DNA of 6,092 bases from NCBI GenBank assembly GCA_017391545.1, contig JAFOYD010000209.1, forward strand, positions 1 to 6,092. The letters are read 5' to 3'. The stretch comes from Lachnospiraceae bacterium (lineage in GTDB: Bacteria > Bacillota > Clostridia > Lachnospirales > Lachnospiraceae). The translations under genes were made by a program, and so were the position numbers. Below the pieces are notes generated by a model that was given only the letters and a program-made list of their open reading frames with translations, searched no databases and was not told the origin of the DNA. Of the stretch, positions 1 through 5,987 are shown one piece after another (position 1 is the stretch's first letter; the number at the start of each line of letters is the position of its first letter).

Positions 1-1
1 G

Positions 2-160
2 TCAGAGCTAGACAGCAACAGACAGAATTATCTGTTGAACAGTATCGGTGATATCCAGACGATCATCACCTGTACGGGACTTGAGGAGTTTGTCAATAAC
101 AGATTTGAAATCAATAAGGTATTTCGGGTTTCAAACGCTGCTGTTGTTCAGGAGAATTAA
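2..160 (+). CDS. recF: DNA replication and repair protein RecF, C-terminal end (partial)
   Basis: Frame 2 is open from the window edge to a TAA at 158-160 and gives 52 residues beginning SELDSNRQ and ending NAAVVQEN. The opening SELD followed by RQ matches the Walker B/D-loop region of RecF, an SMC/ABC-like ATPase. The later stretch DIQTIITCTGLEEF matches the usual RecF C-terminal strand and helix. RecF loads RecA at gapped DNA together with RecO and RecR. The start and about 85% of the protein lie outside the window. Its place just upstream of gyrB in the same direction is the standard Firmicute order near oriC and supports the call. It probably shares a transcript with gyrB, since only 50 bases separate them and no terminator hairpin is visible there. 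Confidence 0.9.
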   Translation, partial: SELDSNRQNYLLNSIGDIQTIITCTGLEEFVNNRFEINKVFRVSNAAVVQEN

Positions 161-198
161 TACATTTTTTGGAAATAAAGTATAGAGATTAGAGGAAT

Positions 199-204
199 GG
201 GAGG
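199..204 (+). promoter_or_regulatory. Shine-Dalgarno of gyrB
   Basis: GGGAGG lies 6 bases before the ATG at 211, a near-ideal site that fixes the gyrB start. The 50-base gap 161-210 otherwise holds only AT-rich sequence. A TATAGA at 181-186 resembles a -10 box but has no convincing -35 at proper spacing, so I do not call a separate gyrB promoter. Confidence 0.85.
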
Positions 205-210
205 ATAATT

Positions 211-2130
211 ATGAGTACTGAGTATGGAGCTGACCAGATTCAGATCTTGGAGGGGCTTGAGGCCGTCAGAAAAAGGCCTGGTATGTATATCGGCAGCACT
301 TCTTCAAGGGGCTTACATCATTTAGTATACGAAATTGTCGATAATGCGGTGGATGAAGCACTTGGAGGATATTGTGATACGATTGACGTTACCATAAATC
401 CTGACAATTCCATAACGGTCGTAGACAACGGACGAGGAATTCCTGTAGGAATAAATCACAAGGCAGGAAAGCCTGCCGTAGAGGTTGTATTTACCATCCT
501 TCATGCGGGCGGTAAGTTCGGTGGTGGCGGCTATAAGGTTTCAGGCGGACTGCATGGTGTAGGTGCGTCTGTCGTGAATGCGCTTTCTACATGGCTTGAG
601 GTAGAAATCTGCAGTGAAGGACAAATTTATAAACAGCGTTATGAGCGGGGACATGTATGTTATCCGCTGAAAGTCGTTGGCGAATGTGAGCAGGGAAAGA
701 CAGGGACAAAGGTTACGTTTTTGCCTGATCCGACGATTTTTGAAGAGACGGTTTATGATTATAATGTACTGAAACAGAGACTTCGGGAAATGGCATTTCT
801 CACAAAAAACCTGAAAATCATTCTTCGTGATCTGCGTCCTGAAGAGGGACCGATCGAAAAGACTTTCCACTATGAGGGTGGTATCAGGGAGTTCGTTACG
901 TACTTAAACAAGAGCAAGACACCACTTTATGAGGATGTGCTTTATTTTGAGGGCAAAAAGGATAATGTGTATGTGGAAGTAGCGATGCAACACAATGATT
1001 CCTATACTGAGAGCTCCTACAGTTTTGTAAATAATATCAATACGCCTGAGGGCGGTACGCATCTTGCAGGATTTCGAAATGCCATCACAAAGACATTTAA
1101 TGATTATGCCAGAAATGCAAAGCTGTTAAAGGACAGCGAGGCAAACTTAAGCGGTGATGACATCAGGGAGGGAATGACTGCAATCGTCTCCATTAAAATC
1201 GAGGATCCACAGTTCGAGGGACAGACAAAGCAGAAGCTTGGAAACAGTGAAGCTAGAGGTGCTGTTGATAGCATTGTCAGTGAACAGCTGACGTATTATC
1301 TGGAGCAGAATCCGACCGTTGCAAAGCAGATCTGTGAGAAATCCATTCTGGCACAAAGAGCCAGGGAAGCAGCCAGAAAGGCAAGGGATTTGACCAGAAG
1401 AAAGACTGCACTTGACGGTATGACACTTCCTGGAAAGCTTGCAGACTGTTCAGACAAGAATCCGGAAAATTGTGAAATCTTTATCGTAGAGGGAGACTCT
1501 GCAGGTGGTAGTGCAAAGACTGCCAGAAGCCGTGCAACACAGGCAATTTTGCCACTTCGCGGTAAGATTCTGAATGTGGAAAAGGCACGACTGGACAAGA
1601 TTTATGGAAATGCGGAGATCAAGTCAATGATCACGGCATTTGGTACAGGTATCCATGATGATTTCGATATCACGAAGCTTCGTTATGGCAAGATCATTAT
1701 CATGACCGATGCCGACGTGGATGGAGCACATATTGCCACACTGATGCTTACGTTCCTGTACCGGTTCATGCCGGAATTGATCAAACAGGGACATGTGTAT
1801 CTGGCAAAGCCGCCTCTTTATAAACTTGAAAAAAATAAGAAAATCTGGTATGCATACTCTGATGATGAGCTGGCAGCCATACTCGACGAGGTAGGTCGCG
1901 ACCAGAATAATAAGATTCAGCGCTATAAAGGACTTGGAGAGATGGATGCAGAACAGTTGTGGGAAACAACAATGGATCCTGAGAGACGTGTTCTATTAAA
2001 GGTTTCCATGGACGAGGAGGCTGAATCAGAAATTGACCTTACCTTTACCACACTGATGGGAGATAAGGTAGAGCCAAGACGGGAATTTATCGAGCAGAAT
2101 GCAAAGAATGCAAAGAACCTTGATATTTAA
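211..2130 (+). CDS. gyrB: DNA gyrase subunit B
   Basis: GyrB is the ATPase subunit of DNA gyrase, the A2B2 type IIA topoisomerase that introduces negative supercoils into DNA. The N-terminal GHKL ATPase domain (about residues 1-220) shows EIVDNAVDEAL with catalytic Glu41 and Mg-binding Asn45, VVDNGRGIP (Asp72) and the ATP lid GGKFGGGGYKVSGGLHGVG (101-118). The transducer domain follows, with QTKQKLGN carrying ATP-contacting Lys340. The TOPRIM domain has EGDSAGGSAK (Glu427), PLRGKILNVEKAR and TDADVDGAH (Asp500, Asp502, Asp504), then RYKGLGEM (571-578). The C-terminus EPRREFIEQNA is typical. At 639 residues it is the short form, lacking the roughly 170-residue TOPRIM-side insertion of proteobacterial GyrB. 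The start is fixed by GGGAGG six bases upstream. It sits between recF and gyrA, 17 bases before the gyrA start used here. ParE is the alternative, but pairing with recF and gyrA makes GyrB clear. No defect is seen. Confidence 0.98.
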   Translation: MSTEYGADQIQILEGLEAVRKRPGMYIGSTSSRGLHHLVYEIVDNAVDEALGGYCDTIDVTINPDNSITVVDNGRGIPVGINHKAGKPAVEVVFTILHAGGKFGGGGYKVSGGLHGVGASVVNALSTWLEVEICSEGQIYKQRYERGHVCYPLKVVGECEQGKTGTKVTFLPDPTIFEETVYDYNVLKQRLREMAFLTKNLKIILRDLRPEEGPIEKTFHYEGGIREFVTYLNKSKTPLYEDVLYFEGKKDNVYVEVAMQHNDSYTESSYSFVNNINTPEGGTHLAGFRNAITKTFNDYARNAKLLKDSEANLSGDDIREGMTAIVSIKIEDPQFEGQTKQKLGNSEARGAVDSIVSEQLTYYLEQNPTVAKQICEKSILAQRAREAARKARDLTRRKTALDGMTLPGKLADCSDKNPENCEIFIVEGDSAGGSAKTARSRATQAILPLRGKILNVEKARLDKIYGNAEIKSMITAFGTGIHDDFDITKLRYGKIIIMTDADVDGAHIATLMLTFLYRFMPELIKQGHVYLAKPPLYKLEKNKKIWYAYSDDELAAILDEVGRDQNNKIQRYKGLGEMDAEQLWETTMDPERRVLLKVSMDEEAESEIDLTFTTLMGDKVEPRREFIEQNAKNAKNLDI

Positions 2131-2137
2131 TCCAGAT

Positions 2138-2142
2138 GGAGG
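2138..2142 (+). promoter_or_regulatory. Shine-Dalgarno that decides the gyrA start
   Basis: GGAGG lies 5 bases before the ATG at 2148. It overlaps the other in-frame ATG at 2136, so that upstream ATG cannot use it, and nothing better is found before 2136. Translation of gyrA should therefore start at 2148, giving MDDTIFDK, a common start for clostridial GyrA. Confidence 0.85.
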
Positions 2143-2147
2143 TAGAA

Positions 2148-4739
2148 ATGGACGATACAATATTTGACAAAATAGAGGAAGTAGACCTGCAGAAAACCAT
2201 GGAGAAATCGTATATCGAGTACGCCATGAGCGTTATCGCATCCCGTGCACTTCCCGATGTAAGGGATGGATTAAAGCCGGTGCAGAGGCGTGTACTTTTC
2301 TCCATGATCGAGCTGAACAATGGTCCTGACAAGCCACACAGAAAGTGTGCGCGTATTGTCGGTGATACAATGGGTAAATATCACCCTCATGGTGACAGTT
2401 CCATCTATGGTGCATTGGTCAATATGGCGCAGGATTGGTCTACACGTTATCCGCTCGTAGACGGACATGGCAATTTCGGTTCTGTCGATGGTGACGGCGC
2501 GGCTGCCATGCGATATACAGAGGCAAGATTGAGCAAAATTTCCATGGAGCTGCTTGCTGATATCAACAAAAATACCGTTGATTTCGCTCCAAACTTTGAT
2601 GAGACAGAGAAGGAACCGACCGTTCTTCCAAGCCGGTATCCGAACCTGCTCGTAAACGGTACACAGGGTATTGCTGTCGGTATGGCGACCAATATACCAC
2701 CTCATAATCTTAGAGAAGTCATTGCAGCCGTTGTGAAAATGATCGAAAACCGGATCAATGAGGACAGGGAGACGGATATTGAGGAATTACTGCCAATCAT
2801 AAAAGGACCGGATTTTCCGACAGGTGGCATTATTCTCGGTACGCGTGGTGTCGAGGAGGCATACCGTACAGGACGTGGAAAAATCAGGGTTCGCAGTGTC
2901 ACAAATATCGAGACACTTCCAAATGGCAAGAGCAGAATTATCGTAACGGAACTTCCGTATATGGTTAATAAGGCAAGACTGATCGAGAAAATTGCAGAGC
3001 TTGTCAAGGATAAAAAAATCGATGGCATTACAGACCTTCGCGACGAATCGAACAGAGAAGGTATGCGAATCTGTATCGAGCTGAGAAAGGATGCCAATGC
3101 CAATGTCATCATGAATCAGCTCTATAAGCATACACAGCTGCAGGACAGCTTTGGTGTGATCATGCTTGCGCTGGTCAACAACGAGCCAAAAATCATGAAC
3201 TTAAAGGATATGCTGACGCATTATATCAAGCATCAGGAAGAAGTCGTTACCAGAAGGACACAGTATGACTTAAACAAGGCTGAGGAGAGAGACCACATTT
3301 TACAGGGCTTGCTCATCGCACTTGACAACATTGACGAGGTCATCAGAATCATCAGAGGTAGTGCCAATACACAGATTGCAAAACAAGGTTTAATTGAACG
3401 ATTTGGTCTGACGGATGTACAGGCGCAGGCAATCGTAGATATGCGACTTCGTGCTCTGACAGGTTTGGAACGCGAAAAGCTTGAACAGGAGCATGCAGAG
3501 CTTCTGAAAAAGATCGAGGAGTACAAGGCAATATTGGGAGACAGAAAGATCCTGCTTGGCGTTATCAGGGATGAAATTATGATTATTTCTGATAAATATG
3601 GTGATGACAGACGTACAAAGTTTGGATACGATGAGTCTGAAATTGATATGGAAGATCTGATACCGCGCGGAAATACGGTTATTGCCATGACAAGTCTTGG
3701 ATACATCAAGCGAATGACGGTCGATAATTTCAAGACACAGCACAGAGGTGGCCGTGGTATCAAGGGTATGGCAACCATTGAGGATGACTATATCGAAGAT
3801 CTGCTGATGACGACGACACATCACTATCTGATGTTCTTTACAAATTTTGGACGTGTGTACAGACTCAAGGCATATGAGATTCCAGAGGCAGGAAGAACGG
3901 CAAGAGGTACGGCGATCGTAAATCTCCTACAGCTCAATCCCGGTGAAAAGATTTCAGCAATGATACCGATCAGTCAGTTCAAAGAGGGCAAGCACCTTTT
4001 CATGATCACCAAGAAGGGTATTGCCAAGAAGACACCGATCATGGAGTTCTCAAATGTGCGTAAAAATGGTCTTGCTGCCATTTCACTGCGCGATGACGAT
4101 GAGTTGATCGAAGTCAAGACAACAGATGAAAATTCAGAGATTTTCCTTGTTACAAAGTATGGTATGTGTATCCGCTTCAAAGAGACGGATGTACGTGCGA
4201 TGGGACGAAATGCAATGGGTGTCATCGGTATGAATCTTGATGACGGCGATGAGATCGTTGGCATGCAGCTCAATACACAGGGCGATTCGCTTCTGATTGC
4301 ATCTGAAATGGGTATGGGCAAGCGTACTGATCTTGACGAGTTTACATTGCAGAAGCGTGGTGGTAAAGGCGTAAAATGCTACCGTATCACAGAAAAGACA
4401 GGAAATGTAGTCGGTGTCAAGGCAGTAAGAGATGACCATGAGATTATGATGATCACGACCGGCGGCATTATCATACAGATTCCTGCCGGCGATATCTCAA
4501 TCTATGGCAGAAATACCTCCGGTGTGAAGCTGATTAACATCGATGATGATGTCAGAGTCGCAAAGATAGCCAAAGTAAGGGAAAAGCTTTCTGACGGCAC
4601 ACAGGAGTTTGAAAATGTAGATGAAGCGCTCGACAAAGTCGTTGATGAACCTTCCGAGGATGCTTTATCTGATTTTGATGATAAAGACCTGGAAGACTTT
4701 GACGAGAGTGAAGATACGACGGATAATGAAATCGAATAA
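2148..4739 (+). CDS. gyrA: DNA gyrase subunit A
   Basis: GyrA is the DNA cleavage-reunion and wrapping subunit of gyrase, partner of the GyrB encoded just upstream. From the ATG at 2148 the protein has 863 residues. The N-terminal region has LPDVRDGLKPVQRR (35-48), the quinolone-determining segment KYHPHGDSSIYG (77-88) and catalytic Tyr123 in AAAMRYTEA. GIAVGM (174-179) holds the DNA-intercalating isoleucine (Ile175). The tower, C-gate and coiled coil follow to about 490, including VDMRLRALTGLE (430-441). The C-terminal beta-pinwheel (about 500-815) has blade motifs such as HRGGRGIKGM and the GyrA-box QKRGGKG (735-741), which separates gyrase from ParC-type topoisomerase IV. Residues 832-863 are an acidic tail, 17 Asp/Glu in 32 residues. 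The position matching E. coli Ser83 is Ser84, while that matching Asp87 is Gly88. Coupled expression with gyrB is likely, as only 17 bases separate them. Confidence 0.98.
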   Translation: MDDTIFDKIEEVDLQKTMEKSYIEYAMSVIASRALPDVRDGLKPVQRRVLFSMIELNNGPDKPHRKCARIVGDTMGKYHPHGDSSIYGALVNMAQDWSTRYPLVDGHGNFGSVDGDGAAAMRYTEARLSKISMELLADINKNTVDFAPNFDETEKEPTVLPSRYPNLLVNGTQGIAVGMATNIPPHNLREVIAAVVKMIENRINEDRETDIEELLPIIKGPDFPTGGIILGTRGVEEAYRTGRGKIRVRSVTNIETLPNGKSRIIVTELPYMVNKARLIEKIAELVKDKKIDGITDLRDESNREGMRICIELRKDANANVIMNQLYKHTQLQDSFGVIMLALVNNEPKIMNLKDMLTHYIKHQEEVVTRRTQYDLNKAEERDHILQGLLIALDNIDEVIRIIRGSANTQIAKQGLIERFGLTDVQAQAIVDMRLRALTGLEREKLEQEHAELLKKIEEYKAILGDRKILLGVIRDEIMIISDKYGDDRRTKFGYDESEIDMEDLIPRGNTVIAMTSLGYIKRMTVDNFKTQHRGGRGIKGMATIEDDYIEDLLMTTTHHYLMFFTNFGRVYRLKAYEIPEAGRTARGTAIVNLLQLNPGEKISAMIPISQFKEGKHLFMITKKGIAKKTPIMEFSNVRKNGLAAISLRDDDELIEVKTTDENSEIFLVTKYGMCIRFKETDVRAMGRNAMGVIGMNLDDGDEIVGMQLNTQGDSLLIASEMGMGKRTDLDEFTLQKRGGKGVKCYRITEKTGNVVGVKAVRDDHEIMMITTGGIIIQIPAGDISIYGRNTSGVKLINIDDDVRVAKIAKVREKLSDGTQEFENVDEALDKVVDEPSEDALSDFDDKDLEDFDESEDTTDNEIE

Positions 4740-4758
4740 ATATAGTGCATAATGAAAT

Positions 4759-4790
4759 AATAGAGTGTGTAGTGAAATACACACTCTATT
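4759..4790. terminator. Bidirectional hairpin terminator between convergent genes
   Basis: A 13-bp perfect stem (4759-4771 with 4778-4790) closes a 6-base loop, GTGAAA. It lies 19 bases after the gyrA stop and 25 bases after the stop of the convergent kinase gene. Read on the - strand the stem is followed by TATTTCATT, a fair T-rich tail. On the + strand the tail is TATTGTTGTAT, a weaker one. The symmetry and position suit an intrinsic terminator shared by both operons. The stem is AT-rich in its lower part, so efficiency is uncertain. Confidence 0.7.
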
Positions 4791-4815
4791 GTTGTATAAA
4801 GATGATTATTTGTAA

Positions 4816-5598
4816 CTATCTTTCAATTGAGTTATCCATGATGATGTCCTTATATTTGTCTAACTGTATCAGCAAGGTTCTTAAGGCTCTGGATTCCGGT
4901 TCATTTTCTAGTAATTTGTATAATTTCTCATAATTTATTTTTAATCCGAAACCAAATGCCTTTGCCTGTATTTCAAGATTTGATGAAAATGGCTGACCGA
5001 CAGCGTTTTCAATATTATTTTCAATTGCTGTGTCAAATGGAAAGAGAGAATAATTGCTTAAAAGGCTATTTCCATTATCAAAGACGGGTGCATTTTTAAA
5101 AATATTTTTGACAGGATCTGCAAGAATTCCGATATTATTAAAGTGCCTGTCTGTGTTTAAAATCAGCATATCAAGTGTCGCTACTTTTCCAAGCTGCTCT
5201 GTTATGTCAAGACCAGTGATATCCAGCACAAAATCCACCACGTATTTTATCCGGTCCGGGATGTTGTCACACAACCTTATTTTTTCCGAAAGCTGACCTC
5301 CATGATAGGTGTCATAGAGCCGTTGCAAGCTTATATAGGATTCTCCCTCTTTGATGAAATTTGCAGAACGACATCCGTCATGACCATTAATTTTGCATTT
5401 TTCATATTCAACATATTCTTCAATATTGGAACAGGAAAGTATTTTTGATACCAGATATTCCGCAGTTCCCTCATATCCCACATTATTCTGTTTATACCAG
5501 TAACCTGCCTCGTAAAAGTTCTTTTGTGTGCCAATACTGCTCCCGGCAACCATGACAAGGGCTTCGGGGGATAAGCGATATTCTTTTATTTTCTCCAT
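4816..5598 (-). CDS. HipA-family serine/threonine kinase (short, HipT-like)
   Basis: The 260-residue product has the HipA C-terminal kinase fold. A glycine-containing nucleotide loop GSSIGTQKN (19-27) leads to GYWYKQ with the probable ATP lysine Lys36. The catalytic motif NTDRHFNN gives Asp150 and Asn155, matching the DRHxKN motif of HipA, and APVFDNGNSLL gives metal-binding Asp174. HipA kinases phosphorylate protein targets, in known cases aminoacyl-tRNA synthetases, and so slow translation; the target here is unknown. E. coli HipA has about 440 residues and HipT about 335; this protein lacks the N-terminal domain and begins just before the nucleotide loop. The ATG at 5598 is chosen because GGGAGG stands 7 bases before it; the ATG at 5616 would put this site inside the gene. 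It overlaps the end of the upstream 113-residue gene by 13 bases. No signal peptide or membrane segment is seen. Family placement is firm, a toxin role is inference. Confidence 0.87.
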   Translation of the reverse strand: MEKIKEYRLSPEALVMVAGSSIGTQKNFYEAGYWYKQNNVGYEGTAEYLVSKILSCSNIEEYVEYEKCKINGHDGCRSANFIKEGESYISLQRLYDTYHGGQLSEKIRLCDNIPDRIKYVVDFVLDITGLDITEQLGKVATLDMLILNTDRHFNNIGILADPVKNIFKNAPVFDNGNSLLSNYSLFPFDTAIENNIENAVGQPFSSNLEIQAKAFGFGLKINYEKLYKLLENEPESRALRTLLIQLDKYKDIIMDNSIER

Positions 5599-5927
5599 TT
5601 GACATCCTCCCAACATAATGTTTCATTTTCATATCTGATCCATATATCATCATCCCACATGACTCCATGTGTTATGCGGTTCCATTCCCATGGATTGTTT
5701 GATGATAAATGTGCCTGTTGCAAAATTTCTTTTAGATCCACCCTGTTATCTTCATAGCAACGGCTCTTAAGAAAATTATAAACTCGGTTGATTGATAAAT
5801 CATTGCCACCAAATGGTTGAATGATGGAATCCGGTACCAGTTTCTTGATGGATACATTTTTATGGTTATCTGAGACAGATACCTCTGCAACAGAGGTATT
5901 TTGATGCATTACTGTAAAATTATACAT
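5586..5927 (-). CDS. Small partner protein resembling the N-terminal part of clostridial HipA-like proteins
   Basis: The product has 113 residues and precedes the kinase with a 13-base overlap. The start MYNFTVMHQNTSVAEVSV resembles the first strands of HipA-like N-terminal domains, where a short hydrophobic strand is followed by a pattern like VAxxxI. Residues 50-70 (YNFLKSRCYEDNRVDLKEIL) and 86-99 (THGVMWDDDIWIRY) match from memory two blocks of single-chain clostridial HipA-like proteins, roughly WWxSRxIPxxRxGxxxxL and GLSLSDQYWI, where they come just before the kinase domain. I infer that it is the missing N-terminal portion of the kinase made as a separate chain, possibly an inhibitor like HipS, which in HipBST neutralises HipT. 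No helix-turn-helix is evident, so it is not a HipB-type repressor. The start at 5927 has GAGG 6 bases upstream. Function is unproven; the reading frame being real is well supported. Confidence 0.75.
   Translation of the reverse strand: MYNFTVMHQNTSVAEVSVSDNHKNVSIKKLVPDSIIQPFGGNDLSINRVYNFLKSRCYEDNRVDLKEILQQAHLSSNNPWEWNRITHGVMWDDDIWIRYENETLCWEDVKWRK
5606..5611 (-). promoter_or_regulatory. Shine-Dalgarno of the kinase, inside the upstream gene
   Basis: GGGAGG on the - strand stands 7 bases before the ATG at 5598. It lies within the last codons of the 113-residue gene, which ends at 5586. A strong independent site here shows that the second gene is meant to be translated as its own protein and probably by coupling to the first, rather than being a remnant of a frameshifted single gene. 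Confidence 0.8.
5879..5899 (-). repeat. Hairpin in the early coding region of the small partner gene
   Basis: ATACCTCTG and CAGAGGTAT form a perfect 9-bp stem around a 3-base loop. It lies 28-48 bases after the start codon of the 113-residue gene. No T-run follows on the - strand, so it is not a simple terminator. It could slow ribosomes or mRNA decay, or be chance. Confidence 0.6.
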
Positions 5928-5928
5928 G

Positions 5929-5940
5929 ATCGACCTCGAT
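5929..5940. promoter_or_regulatory. Short palindrome over the partner gene's Shine-Dalgarno
   Basis: ATCGA-CC-TCGAT is a 5-bp inverted repeat with a 2-base centre. On the - strand it contains the GAGG (5934-5937) used to start the 113-residue gene at 5927. In mRNA a 2-base loop cannot close, so if it matters it would be as a DNA site. It is short and may be chance. Confidence 0.35.
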
Positions 5941-5987
5941 ATATATGTGCAAAATTAATTTATGAAGATGAACTCATTATATATCGA
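5936..5987. promoter_or_regulatory. Candidate operator: widely spaced 10-bp inverted repeat
   Basis: TCGATATATA (5936-5945) and TATATATCGA (5978-5987) are perfect inverted copies with centres 42 bp apart, close to four turns of B-DNA. One arm overlaps the TATAAT at 5976-5981, the other touches the Shine-Dalgarno of the kinase-partner gene. With transcription starting near 5969 only one arm would be in the mRNA, so a DNA-binding site is more likely than an RNA hairpin. The arms are AT-rich in an AT-rich region, which raises the chance of coincidence. Confidence 0.4.
5976..5981 (-). promoter_or_regulatory. -10 box of the kinase operon promoter
   Basis: A perfect TATAAT on the - strand would start transcription near 5969, giving a leader of about 42 bases to the ATG at 5927. 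No good -35 stands at 16-18 bases; the best hexamer, TTGTCT at 6004-6009, is 22 bases away. The weak -35 suggests a promoter needing an activator, one helped by upstream A/T tracts, or a miscalled site. The remaining 5988-6092 is AT-rich and holds no gene that I can see. Confidence 0.45.

Noticed and set aside
2136..2147. Upstream in-frame ATG giving a GyrA four residues longer (MEVEMDD...)
   Set aside because: This ATG overlaps the GGAGG that serves the ATG at 2148 and has no ribosome site of its own.
3233..3778. A - strand frame of 181 codons inside gyrA
   Set aside because: It is antisense to the well-conserved GyrA frame, is rich in Ser and Ile as expected of a shadow frame, and has no recognisable domain.
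211..4739. Topoisomerase IV (ParE/ParC) in place of gyrase
   Set aside because: The recF neighbour and the GyrA-box QKRGGKG at residues 735-741 of the second protein identify gyrase.
4745..4933. A + strand frame of 62 codons after gyrA
   Set aside because: It runs through the terminator hairpin and antisense to the end of the kinase gene, has no ribosome site, and its sequence resembles no family I know.
5586..5611. The kinase pair as a pseudogene broken by a frameshift
   Set aside because: Both frames have their own good ribosome sites, the catalytic residues are intact, and the overlap is a normal operon layout. A fission long ago remains possible.
5599..5616. Upstream in-frame ATG giving the kinase six extra residues (MLGGCQ)
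   Set aside because: These codons contain the GGGAGG used for the ATG at 5598, and no site precedes 5616.
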